Shown: in pieces, positions 11,482 to 19,387 of the stretch
Numbering within the stretch: the first letter of the stretch is position 1
How the letters are laid out: each line of letters opens with the position of its first letter
Assembly: GCF_011751745.2 (NCBI RefSeq)
Contig: NZ_CP061170.1
Coordinates: forward strand, 3,162,001 to 3,226,000
Origin: Paramicrobacterium fandaimingii
GTDB taxonomy: Bacteria; Actinomycetota; Actinomycetes; Actinomycetales; Microbacteriaceae
Direction of reading: 5' to 3'
Length of the DNA: 64,000 bases
Made by a program: the position numbers and the translations under genes
Notes under the pieces: generated by a model
What the model saw: the letters and a program-made list of their open reading frames with translations, nothing else
Told to the model about the DNA's origin: nothing
Database searches by the model: none

Positions 11482-11979
11482 ATGCCCGTTGATCGCTCCT
11501 ACATTCGCGTCAAAGCCATGCTGATCGCACCGCATGTCGACGACTCTCGCCATCTTGTCAGCGTCAATGCGCCGACGAGCGAAAGCCCACGGGGTTTTCA
11601 CCGACTGGTCGGGGGCAGCGTCGAACTCGGAGAGACGCACAGGGAGGCGATCATCCGTGAGGTCGAGGAGGAACTCGGAGCCCGCATTCTTGACCTCACT
11701 CACCTCGGCATGCTCGAGAACATCTTTCACTACAACGGGGAGCTCGGCCATGAGATCGTCGCTTTGTACTCTGGCCGTCTGGAACCATCGCCCTCTGACG
11801 ACGGTGGCACCTTGACTGAGTCTGACGGTTCGGTTGCACCTGTCGTGTGGCGGCCATTCGACGATGCCGACACAGAAGTGCCCCTCTATCCAGCGGCGGT
11901 AATTGATTGGATTCGCGGCTTCCGAAACTTACCCGACGGCCGCGTGTATAAATCCAAGAAGATATCTGCCTCAGAATGA
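11482..11979 (+). CDS. NUDIX hydrolase
   Basis: A 165-residue NUDIX enzyme with the Nudix box starting GGSVELGETHREA and ending REVEEELGA; the Glu pairs bind the divalent metal. NUDIX enzymes hydrolyse nucleoside diphosphate-linked compounds; the substrate is not evident. Start ATG 11482 (MPVDRSYIRVKAM) is preferred; ATG 11473 is nearly as good. Its stop overlaps the ATG of the following degenerate frame (ATGA), so the two were probably once an operon. Confidence 0.8.
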   Translation: MPVDRSYIRVKAMLIAPHVDDSRHLVSVNAPTSESPRGFHRLVGGSVELGETHREAIIREVEEELGARILDLTHLGMLENIFHYNGELGHEIVALYSGRLEPSPSDDGGTLTESDGSVAPVVWRPFDDADTEVPLYPAAVIDWIRGFRNLPDGRVYKSKKISASE

Positions 11980-12338
11980 CTAATAGCGCCAACGCGGCTG
12001 GCAACTCGGGGCACCCAGATCGTCGTCGGCGACGTCACTGTCAGCACCGTGATCGCATCGACCGCCCGATATTCCGCACCATGCTCCGAAAGACCTACGC
12101 AAACAATGCAGCATCGGAGGTGCTGTTATCGGACAGTGACGCGAAATGGACTCTCGCATACCCGGGATCGTTGAATGCCAGCGACACTACTCAGCGCACC
12201 ACGGTCATGCTGGAGAAGGTCACGAAGTTGCCACTCTTCCCCTCGACATCTCGCGCGAATGTTGCTGAGTTCGTGCTCGATACCGCCGTTGACAACAGCT
12301 TTATCCGTCAGACGGTCGTCGTCACCGACGCCAAATAG
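11976..12338 (+). pseudogene. Remnant of an NmrA-like NAD(P)-binding oxidoreductase
   Basis: The open frame encodes 120 residues. Its C-terminal two-thirds (from about MLRKTYANNAAS, then DAKWTLAYPGSLN and ANVAEFVLDTAVDNSF) are the second half of an atypical SDR/NmrA-type protein. The N-terminal third is Arg-rich nonsense in this frame. A shifted frame from 11998 instead reads LATRGTQIVVGDVTVSTVIAS, the end of the Rossmann fold of the same family. The GxxGxxG start and most of the first half are missing. This indicates an internal deletion plus a frameshift. Confidence 0.7.
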
Positions 12339-12493
12339 CAACGGAGGAGCACGGTCGCACTCCACAGCCCTGATCGCGGAATCTCGTTGCTATACGTGAT
12401 CAAAAATTCTGAATTCCGCGGTACCAGAGCACACCTCATAGCGCTGCGAGTGATTTGACTCGTGCGTATGGTGTTCCGGGGCCGCCGCGTACG

Positions 12494-13957
12494 TCAGGTG
12501 CGCGGCCCGGTATCTCGCCGGTCGTCTGGAGGGTCACGGTCGTCGTCTTCGTTGTCTGTGATGCGGCGTCGTTGTCCTAGATACCGTCGATTCACGTACC
12601 AGTCTGGTGGGGTCAGTCTGGGGTGGCCGTTTTTGTCGCGGGTGAGGGACCATTCGCCGTGGTCGAGGAGTCTGTGGTGAAACCAGCAGACGATCAGGCC
12701 ATTTGCAACATCTGTTCGGCCGCCGTTTTCCCATCTTTGCACGTGATGCGCTTCACACAGCCACGCCGGAATGTCACAGTCGGCAGCCGCGCAGGTGTTC
12801 CCATCGCGGGCGATCAACGCCAAACGCTGCTTCGCGGTGAAGAACCGTTGCGCGGTCCCGAGGTTGAGCACGTCGCCGTGTTCGTCGATGTGCACCTGGC
12901 GGGTGTCGCCATCGCACTGCATCTGTGTCACGAACGACATGGGTAATGGTGCTGGTGTTCCCGGTGACCAGGCTGCACCGGTACCGGCGTCGAGGTCCTC
13001 GTTCTTCACCGTCACCATCACTGTTGGGCCACGGCCGTGCAGTTTCGGTGTGGAGGTCATCTTCCCCACACCGGCGATGATCGACGTGAACACGTCTGCG
13101 CGTTCCTGCTGCTTTGTCCGCTCCTCGGGTGCTTGCTTGGTCGCGGCGAGCTCCTCAGCATGCATAAACGTCGGCGACGTGCGCTTTGACATGCACGCGT
13201 CAAACACCGGTGTCACCTGCGCAGCCTGTTCCGGTGAGAGCACCCCGGTGATCTTCATCGATCCGTCGTCTTGGTGTTTGAAGACCAGTTTGCGTGCCTC
13301 ATGGAGTTCTTCCGCTGTGGGTTCGACACCGTCAGGGTCCAGAGCAACACGAAACACGCGGGCCTGCTGCCGCACAGCATCGGCCGTGAACGGCACTTCA
13401 CCGAACGCACCCGTCGCATTACCAATCAGCGTCTTCTCGGCCCAGTCGATCTGCTCGGGGGAAACCCGGGGCAGAATCGGTGCCAACGTGCTGGTGATCG
13501 ACTCGGCAACATCCAGACCAATCGTGCCCTCCGACAACGCCTGCGCCGTCTGGGCGAACACCGGGTCGAGGGGCAAACCGGTATCCGACACTCTCGGTGT
13601 TGTGTGTTTGGCGACTGTCGCGAACCGATACACTGTGGAGTTCTTCGCCCCCGTGATCACCTCAAACAATGCCGTGGGGCTCTTCGCCCCGTGACGGGCA
13701 GCAAGACCATCAAACCCAGCATCCGTGTCAGAACGGCGGGCAATATCGCCCACATTGGTGACTTGGCGGCCTTCGACAAGGCGGGTGATGTTTCCCAGGA
13801 CGCCGACGTAGTTCAGAAGGGCATTCGCGGAGAGTTCCGTCGGGTCGATCGACGCAAGCTCAGCCACACCCGCCAGAGCGCCATCAGCGGTGCGCGCAGC
13901 GACAGCATCCGCACCCTCATTGGGTTCGAAACCAGGTGCCGCGACTGCTTCCTGCAT
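12494..13957 (-). CDS. DUF222 / HNH endonuclease (13E12-type) protein
   Basis: A 487-residue protein: a long helical DUF222 region, then a C-terminal HNH nuclease domain with CEAHHVQRWENGG, DVANGLIVCWFHHRLLDHGEW and a preceding CAAADC zinc knuckle half. These proteins occur in many copies in Microbacteriaceae and mycobacteria (13E12 family); their biological role is unsettled, with a nuclease tied to mobile DNA suspected. ATG 13957 is chosen; upstream TTG extensions look unlikely. No terminal repeats or target duplications are visible around it. About 155 bases with no recognised feature separate it from the pseudogene. Confidence 0.85.
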   Translation of the reverse strand: MQEAVAAPGFEPNEGADAVAARTADGALAGVAELASIDPTELSANALLNYVGVLGNITRLVEGRQVTNVGDIARRSDTDAGFDGLAARHGAKSPTALFEVITGAKNSTVYRFATVAKHTTPRVSDTGLPLDPVFAQTAQALSEGTIGLDVAESITSTLAPILPRVSPEQIDWAEKTLIGNATGAFGEVPFTADAVRQQARVFRVALDPDGVEPTAEELHEARKLVFKHQDDGSMKITGVLSPEQAAQVTPVFDACMSKRTSPTFMHAEELAATKQAPEERTKQQERADVFTSIIAGVGKMTSTPKLHGRGPTVMVTVKNEDLDAGTGAAWSPGTPAPLPMSFVTQMQCDGDTRQVHIDEHGDVLNLGTAQRFFTAKQRLALIARDGNTCAAADCDIPAWLCEAHHVQRWENGGRTDVANGLIVCWFHHRLLDHGEWSLTRDKNGHPRLTPPDWYVNRRYLGQRRRITDNEDDDRDPPDDRRDTGPRT

Positions 13958-14108
13958 GACCAAAGTATCGCAGGACCCACCGACACTCCCACCGACAGAA
14001 CACCCGGTCAACCACCCATTGTGGATAACTCACCAAAGTATCTGCCTGTGGACGAAGAAACAGCCTAGGGGGCGTTCTCCGCGGTGACCCTCCGCATTGC
14101 TGGCGTCG

Positions 14109-14894
14109 CTACGGTACGCGAGCGATGGCCAGCAGATGGATGCTCAAGTCGCGGATTCCAGGAATTGTGCTGCCCCTCCGGGCGAGCGCGAGAGCGGCAT
14201 CCGTCAACTGCTCGTTCCCGACATCAACGTTCTCAAGCAAAAGACCGTTGGGGCCCTCGACACCGTGCACGTCGATCAGATCAAGCCCGGACGCCGTCAC
14301 CTCGGCCGCCAATTCGTCCGCCGTGTGGAAGTGGCCCGCCGGAAATCGACCGCCGGCGATCGGTGCGCCGTTCTCGAACAGGTTCGTGAGCTCCGACGTC
14401 AAGTGCGGCTCACGCGTAAGCGTCGCTGCCTGAAACGCGACTTCTCGGGAAAGCGCCGCAGCGAAGACAATGCCGCCCGACCGCGTCACGCGCGAGGCCT
14501 CGCGAAGCGCACGCACTCGGTCATCGTCAGCCGCGAGGTGGTACAGCGGGCCGAGCATGAGTGCAGCGTCGAACTCATCATCGGCAAACGGCAAGTCGCG
14601 GGCGTCCCCCACACGCGCGCTGATGCCCGCGGTTCGTGCCTTCCCGACCTGTTCTGCCACCGGATCGATCAGCTCGACCTCGACTCCACGCTGCAGCAAT
14701 GGCAACGCGTGAACGCCCGTGGCCCCTCCGATGTCGATAACGCGCCCCGACTCGACGTGCTCCGCGATGAGCTCTTGCGTTCGGCGATGCTCCAGCACGC
14801 CCTGCGACGACCGGGTTGTGAGGCGAGCGCCCTCATCGAACTGCTCCCTGTAGTACGTGCGAATGCGCTCGTCGATGTCGCCTTGATCGGCCAT
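14109..14894 (-). CDS. Class I SAM-dependent methyltransferase
   Basis: A 261-residue methyltransferase with motif I VIDIGGATGVHALPL, motif II ELIDPVAEQ, and the post-I sequence ARVGDARDLPFADDEFDAALMLGPLYHL; the conserved YHL region and GGIVFAAALSR fit a UbiE/SmtA-like small-molecule methyltransferase. The substrate is unknown. Start ATG 14894 has GGGAG at ideal spacing; an open frame continues upstream to 14984 but lacks a ribosome site. It is divergent from mhuD by 109 bases. Confidence 0.85.
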   Translation of the reverse strand: MADQGDIDERIRTYYREQFDEGARLTTRSSQGVLEHRRTQELIAEHVESGRVIDIGGATGVHALPLLQRGVEVELIDPVAEQVGKARTAGISARVGDARDLPFADDEFDAALMLGPLYHLAADDDRVRALREASRVTRSGGIVFAAALSREVAFQAATLTREPHLTSELTNLFENGAPIAGGRFPAGHFHTADELAAEVTASGLDLIDVHGVEGPNGLLLENVDVGNEQLTDAALALARRGSTIPGIRDLSIHLLAIARVP

Positions 14895-15003
14895 GCCTGC
14901 TCCCGGGTCGTCGTGAGGGAACACTATCGAACCGGTGCGGGGCAGAAGAATATTCACGGATGCCGCGGGGGCGACCCACAGCATCCGAATCTAGACTTGA
15001 ACT

Positions 15004-15312
15004 ATGGCTGTCGTGAAGATCAACGCAGTGAGCGTTCCGAAGGAAGCACGCGCCGAGTTCGAGCGCCGCTTCATCAATCGAGCGCGCACGATCGACGATT
15101 CCCCCGGGTTTCTGGGATTCGAGATGCTGCGCCCCGTCGCTGGCGACGACCGCTACTTCATCGTTACCCGCTGGGAAGACGACGAATCATTTGAAATGTG
15201 GCGCGATGGGTCGGCTCGTGCCTCCCACAAGGGCGAGCAGGGAAAGCCGGTCTTCGCAGAGGCGAACGTGCTCGAGTTTCAGGTTGTACTGGACGTGAAG
15301 CCGAAACGATAG
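15004..15312 (+). CDS. mhuD: Heme-degrading monooxygenase, MhuD type
   Basis: A 102-residue ABM-fold protein that lines up with Mycobacterium tuberculosis MhuD over its length (VVKINA...VP, SPGFLGFEMLRPV, RYFIVTRWE, LEFQVVLDV). The functional residues fall at the same numbers: Asn7, Arg26, Trp66 and the heme-ligand His75. MhuD opens heme oxidatively and frees iron without releasing CO, so this gene likely serves iron recovery. It stands alone, without heme uptake genes nearby. The numbering match comes from my own counting and memory of MhuD. Confidence 0.85.
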   Translation: MAVVKINAVSVPKEARAEFERRFINRARTIDDSPGFLGFEMLRPVAGDDRYFIVTRWEDDESFEMWRDGSARASHKGEQGKPVFAEANVLEFQVVLDVKPKR

Positions 15313-15381
15313 GAATCGTCCCGACGGCTCCATTGTGAAATAATCGCGCCGGTCTGCTGTGCGGACAGAGAGGTGCGGAAT

Positions 15382-15945
15382 GTGGCTGGATACGACATGT
15401 GGGTCGAATACGGGCTCGGTTGGGACGATGCGATTCGCGTCGTCATCTCGTGCATTGCTTTCTACGGCGGAGTGCTCCTCCTCGTCCGCGTCCTCGGGCA
15501 GCGAACCCTCGCGAGTCTGTCAAGTTTCGACCTCGCGGCGATCATTGCGCTTGGCGCCGTCATCGGTCGTGCGATCCTCGGCGATACGCCGACGCTGTTC
15601 GCTGGCCTTCTCGGTCTGGCCACCCTGCTGATTCTGCAGGCAGTCACGGGGCAGATCAGGCGCATTCGCGGCGCCGCGCGCCTTGTGAACAACCCCGCCG
15701 TCGTGCTCATGGCCGGCGACGAGCTTCTTCGAGACAACCTTGCACGCACACACATCATCGCGGACGAGGTGTACTCGACACTGCGGCATTCCGGCGTCAG
15801 ACGATCCTCCGAGGTCGCCTGCGTCATTCTCGAACCGACAGGTCAGATCAGTGTGCTCAAGCGGGGTGAGTTGATCGAACCGGAGTTCCTGCACGGCGTC
15901 GTCGGAGCCGACCGCATCCCCTCCGAGCTTCGCGCCGCAGAGTAG
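15382..15945 (+). CDS. DUF421 (YetF-like) membrane protein
   Basis: A 187-residue protein with three N-terminal transmembrane helices, the DUF421 hallmark RVLGQRTLASLSSFDLAAII, and a C-terminal cytosolic domain (EVYSTLRHSGVRRSSEVACV, VLEPTGQISVLKR-type). YetF/YcaP relatives are of unknown function, with some tied to spore or cell-envelope biology. GTG 15382 is chosen because AGAGAGG precedes it by 8 bases; GTG 15373 or ATG 15397 are alternatives. It stands between mhuD and the cstA operon, with no clear functional link. Confidence 0.78.
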   Translation: MAGYDMWVEYGLGWDDAIRVVISCIAFYGGVLLLVRVLGQRTLASLSSFDLAAIIALGAVIGRAILGDTPTLFAGLLGLATLLILQAVTGQIRRIRGAARLVNNPAVVLMAGDELLRDNLARTHIIADEVYSTLRHSGVRRSSEVACVILEPTGQISVLKRGELIEPEFLHGVVGADRIPSELRAAE

Positions 15946-15986
15946 CCTCGGCCACGAGACCCACAGCATCCCCCCGTCGGGAAATT

Positions 15987-16015
15987 TTGCACAGGTTATT
16001 CACAGATTCTGATAG
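15987..16015 (+). promoter_or_regulatory. Candidate promoter of the cstA operon
   Basis: TTGCAC (15987-15992) and TGATAG (16010-16015) are spaced by 17 bases, fitting a housekeeping promoter. A leader of about 65 bases would follow before the cstA start. I see no clear CRP or other operator, though the TTATTCACAG spacer is unusually AT-rich for this genome. Confidence 0.4.
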
Positions 16016-16087
16016 CGTCGATGGGAGCGACGGCATCGGGGCCGCCGCCACGCTGCAGAGGCGCACGCCGCGAAAGGGGAGAACTCC

Positions 16088-17815
16088 ATGGGTTCCCTTA
16101 TTCTCATGATCATTGGGTTGGCGATGTTTGTCATCGGCTACCTGGTCTATTCGAAATACCTTGCAAAGCGGGTATACAAGCTCAACGAAAAGTTCAAGAC
16201 GCCAGCCCACGAGCTTAACGACGGCGTCGACTACGTTCCCACCAACAAATACATTCTGTGGGGACACCACTTCACGTCAGTGGCAGGTGCCGCGCCCATC
16301 GTCGGCCCCGCGATTGCCGTCATCTGGGGCTGGCTGCCCGCTTTCCTCTGGGTGACTCTCGGCACCGTCTTCTTCGCGGGAATGCACGACTTCGGCACAC
16401 TGTGGGCCTCGGTGCGAAACAAGGGCCGCTCGATTGGCGCGCTCTCGGGCCGTTACATCGGTAAGCGTGGTGCGAACCTCTTCCTCATCGTGATCTTCCT
16501 GCTGCTGCTCATGGTGATCGCGGCATTTGCCGTCGTGATCAAGAACCTGCTCATCAGCACGCCGACCGCGGTCATTCCCACCTGGGGCGCAATCGTCGTC
16601 GCTCTGCTTGTTGGCGTGGCGGTCTACCGTCTGCGGTGGCCGCTGATTCCGGTGACTGTTGTCGGTGTGGTTGCCCTATACGCATTGATTGTTCTCGGCA
16701 ACAGCGTGCCTGTTGTGCTTCCTGAGTCAACACTCGGCATGAGCCCGGCGACATTCTGGATCGTCGCGCTCTTTGTCTACGGCGGTATCGCATCGCTGTT
16801 GCCGGTATGGGTGCTTCTGCAGCCGCGCGACTACATCAATGGCGTACAGCTCTTCGTCGGTCTGATCCTCCTCTTCGGTGCTGTGCTCGTTGCCACGCTT
16901 TTCTCAGCAGTGAAGCCCGAGATCGTGGCTCCGATGATCAACACTGATCTCCCTGCGGGAACACCGAGCATGGTTCCGCTGCTGTTCGTGACGATCGCCT
17001 GCGGCGCCATTTCCGGGTTTCACGGCATGGTCTCCTCTGGCACGAGTTCCAAGCAGCTCGACAAAGAAACAGACTCTCGATTCGTCGGTTACTTCGGGGC
17101 CGTCGGAGAGGGACTGCTCTCGCTCGGAACGATCCTTGCGGTCATAGGCGGAATCAAGTCCGCTGCCGCCTGGGACGAGATCTACAGCTCGTTCGGAGCA
17201 GGCGGCGTTGACGCTTTCGTGCAGGGCGGCGGCGCCCTCATGGAAAACGGTCTCGGCCTCCCCGCATCCTTGAGCGCAACCGTGCTGGCCACCATGGCTG
17301 TGCTGTTCGCTGCGACAACGATGGACACCGGCATCCGACTTCTCCGCTTTGTTGTGCAAGAAATCGGGGATGTCTTCAGGTTCAAGATCACCAAGGTTCC
17401 AGCCACTCTCGTCGTTCTCGTTGTCGGCCTCGGACTGACGTTCTCGCAGGGGCTCGGGGGTGAAGGCGGCCTGCGCATCTGGCCGCTGTTCGGCACGACA
17501 AACCAGATCATGGCTTCGCTGTCTCTGTCGATCATCGCGGTGATGCTGATTCGAAAGAGGCGCAACCCACTCCCGGCGATCATCCCTCTGGTGCTGGTGT
17601 TCGTGCTGTCATTCTGGGCGGCGATCGAACAGCTCGCCAGCTTCACGGAACCCGGCAACGCCGATTGGCTCTTGTTCGCCCTCGATGTGATTATCATCGT
17701 TGCGAGCATCTGGGTCGCCATCGAAGCCGTGCTCGCCATGCGCCGCGCGGCGAAGGAACCGCCAGAGCCTGAGCATGAGGATGCCGAGCTCTCCGCTGTG
17801 CGAGAAGACGTCTGA
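16088..17815 (+). CDS. cstA: CstA family carbon starvation / pyruvate-type transporter
   Basis: A 575-residue membrane protein with about 15 helices and CstA motifs: the N-terminal VYKLNEKFKTP-HELNDGVDYVPT stretch, LWGHHFTSVAGAAPIVGPAIA, HDFGTLWASVR and the central GFHGMVSSGTSSKQ. CstA proteins import pyruvate or peptides in starvation or growth on poor carbon. Start ATG follows GAAAGGGGAG. Unlike E. coli cstA or btsT, it is not followed by a YbdD/YjiX gene but by a cory-CC-star gene and an ArsA-like ATPase. The charged C-terminal tail is cytosolic. Confidence 0.92.
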   Translation: MGSLILMIIGLAMFVIGYLVYSKYLAKRVYKLNEKFKTPAHELNDGVDYVPTNKYILWGHHFTSVAGAAPIVGPAIAVIWGWLPAFLWVTLGTVFFAGMHDFGTLWASVRNKGRSIGALSGRYIGKRGANLFLIVIFLLLLMVIAAFAVVIKNLLISTPTAVIPTWGAIVVALLVGVAVYRLRWPLIPVTVVGVVALYALIVLGNSVPVVLPESTLGMSPATFWIVALFVYGGIASLLPVWVLLQPRDYINGVQLFVGLILLFGAVLVATLFSAVKPEIVAPMINTDLPAGTPSMVPLLFVTIACGAISGFHGMVSSGTSSKQLDKETDSRFVGYFGAVGEGLLSLGTILAVIGGIKSAAAWDEIYSSFGAGGVDAFVQGGGALMENGLGLPASLSATVLATMAVLFAATTMDTGIRLLRFVVQEIGDVFRFKITKVPATLVVLVVGLGLTFSQGLGGEGGLRIWPLFGTTNQIMASLSLSIIAVMLIRKRRNPLPAIIPLVLVFVLSFWAAIEQLASFTEPGNADWLLFALDVIIIVASIWVAIEAVLAMRRAAKEPPEPEHEDAELSAVREDV

Positions 17816-17819
17816 CGTC

Positions 17820-18116
17820 GTGACACCAGCGGAAAGCGCGCCCCAGCGCCGGGAGGATTTCTCTCGGCGCTGGGCCGCTTTTCGCGATGGCCTGCACGAG
17901 TTCTACGTCGGCCCGTACCGACAAACCTTCCTTCGAGAAAAACGCGACGAAGATGACCTGTTCATGATTGTCGTGCTGGGCGAGGCGCTGGGGGTTCCCG
18001 ACCCTGCGGCGTTCTACTCGGCAGAGCTGATGCCCGCCGTCTGGGAGGACTTCCACGCGTGGCACAGGCGCATCGGCATCCCCAACTCCCCCTTGGATCA
18101 CATCGCATGCTGCTAG
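17820..18116 (+). CDS. Cory-CC-star family small protein
   Basis: A 98-residue protein that ends in the signature Cys-Cys followed directly by the stop (DHIACC). The core FYVGPYRQTFLREKRDEDDL and AFYSAELMPAVWEDFHAWH identify the cory-CC-star family, named for this ending and for occurrence in Corynebacteriales and relatives. Function unknown. GTG 17820 is chosen; it lies 4 bases after the cstA stop. The gene overlaps the ArsA-like gene by 10 bases, so cstA, this gene and the ATPase form one translationally linked unit. The terminal CC could bind metal or be modified (inference). Confidence 0.8.
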   Translation: MTPAESAPQRREDFSRRWAAFRDGLHEFYVGPYRQTFLREKRDEDDLFMIVVLGEALGVPDPAAFYSAELMPAVWEDFHAWHRRIGIPNSPLDHIACC

Positions 18117-19084
18117 ACCTGGCGCGCTCGCGCCGCATTCTGTTCGTCGGGGGCAAGGGCGGGGTCGGAAAGACATCTGTCTCGGCTGCCCTTGCCCTCG
18201 CCTACGCACGTGACGGCGGGCGCGTACTGGTCGTCTCGACCGACCCGGCGCACAACCTCGGCCATGCGTGGGATCGGCAGCTCTCCGATGGCCTGGCGCG
18301 CGTCTTCACGCACGAAGACGGGTTCGTGGATGCTGTCGAGATCGACCCGCAGGCGACAATCGAACGTCACTTCGCCACCGTTGCAGCGACGATGATGCGC
18401 TTGCTTCCAGACCGCCTTCACGCGTCGGCGCAACAGCACCTCGACCAGGCGAAATCAGCACCAGGCAGCCACGAATCTGCCGTGCTCGAGCGCATTGCCG
18501 AGCTCGTCGAGATCAGTCGCGACACTCACGATCTCGTGATTTTCGACACCGCGCCGTCCGGCCACACGCTGCGGCTGCTTTCGCTTCCCGAAAAACTCAC
18601 AACCTGGACAGAGACGCTGCTTGCCAGCCGCGACCGTTCCGAGCGTTTCGCGGCAGCGGCCCGCAGCGTCGTCGGCACGAAAGATGACGAGCCGTCGGCA
18701 GACGCAGAATTGCGTCGAACGCTCATTGCGCGTCGTGACCGTTTTGAGCTCTTGCGTAGTCTCGTCACCGACTCGCTTGCTACATCGTTCATCGTCGTCA
18801 GCATTGCCGAGCGCCTTCCCGTCGCCGAATCGATTGACGTGGTGCAACAGCTCACCGAGCTCGGTATCGACGCCTCGTCGATCGTCGTCAACCGTCGTTC
18901 GCCCTCCGACGCGGGCGAGGTGCTCGCCGACCGCCGTGCGCGGGAGGAGGAGCACCTTGCCCGGCTCCGCGAGGCCGTCGGAGGCATCCCGATCACTCAG
19001 ATTCCGCTGCTCGCGGGCGACCTTGCGGGTGCCGACGCCCTGAGCGAGCTTGCTGAGCATCTCGTCACAGCACCAGAACTGTGA
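18107..19084 (+). CDS. ArsA/Get3-like ATPase
   Basis: A 325-residue P-loop ATPase with the deviant Walker A GGKGGVGKTS near the N-terminus, switch I STDPAHNLGHAW and switch II FDTAPSGHTLRLL, all diagnostic of the ArsA/Get3 family. It is a single-ATPase form rather than the tandem ArsA of arsenite pumps. No arsenic genes are nearby, so arsenite export is unlikely; a chaperone-like role for the upstream CstA or the CC-ending protein is a better inference. ATG 18107 lies inside the previous gene. A strong terminator follows. Confidence 0.87.
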   Translation: MLLDLARSRRILFVGGKGGVGKTSVSAALALAYARDGGRVLVVSTDPAHNLGHAWDRQLSDGLARVFTHEDGFVDAVEIDPQATIERHFATVAATMMRLLPDRLHASAQQHLDQAKSAPGSHESAVLERIAELVEISRDTHDLVIFDTAPSGHTLRLLSLPEKLTTWTETLLASRDRSERFAAAARSVVGTKDDEPSADAELRRTLIARRDRFELLRSLVTDSLATSFIVVSIAERLPVAESIDVVQQLTELGIDASSIVVNRRSPSDAGEVLADRRAREEEHLARLREAVGGIPITQIPLLAGDLAGADALSELAEHLVTAPEL

Positions 19085-19091
19085 CGTTACG

Positions 19092-19126
19092 GTGCGCCGG
19101 TCGGGAGCTGCTCCCGGCCGGCTCAC
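19092..19126. terminator. Strong hairpin after the ArsA-like ATPase gene
   Basis: GCCGGTCGGGAGC and GCTCCCGGCCGGC pair around a single T, with a GTG/CAC extension outside. The stem is about 13 bp with one T-G step. It sits between the end of the plus-strand cstA operon and the stop of the minus-strand 48-residue gene, so it may serve both. There is no T-run. Confidence 0.6.
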
Positions 19127-19141
19127 ACGTGTGTGGAACCC

Positions 19142-19288
19142 TTAGGTGGTGCGGGCCAACTTGCGAGTGCGGCGGCGGGATCGACGCCAATTCCGGTGGA
19201 CGTCGACTACCCATCCGGGTAGCTTCTGCCGCTCGCGTTCGACAACGGCCTGAACCTCCGGCGACATCGCCATTGGTGCGGGATACAT
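19142..19288 (-). CDS. 48-residue basic protein, unrecognised
   Basis: A small frame starting ATG at 19288 with GGAG six bases upstream. It encodes a 48-residue protein beginning MYPAPMAMSPEVQAVVERER and ending in an Arg-rich RRSRRRTRKLARTT. Codon choice (mostly G/C-ending) and the ribosome site suggest a real gene. It lies 100 bases downstream of the FGE gene on the same strand. I do not recognise a family; the basic tail could bind nucleic acid or membrane. Confidence 0.55.
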   Translation of the reverse strand: MYPAPMAMSPEVQAVVERERQKLPGWVVDVHRNWRRSRRRTRKLARTT

Positions 19289-19387
19289 CGTTCACTCCGA
19301 TCTCTGAACTTAATTGTCCCCGCCCGCGAAGAGCAAAGCAATACCCCCGTTTGGCGCGTGATCAGGGCGATGTGGGCACCTCGGTCG

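Noticed and set aside
12771..13694. A 307-residue plus-strand frame opposite the DUF222/HNH gene
   Set aside because: Antisense to a conserved protein, rich in Ser, Cys and Arg without motifs.
12339..14108. DUF222/HNH gene as part of a transposable element
   Set aside because: No inverted or direct repeats, transposase or target duplication are seen at its borders.
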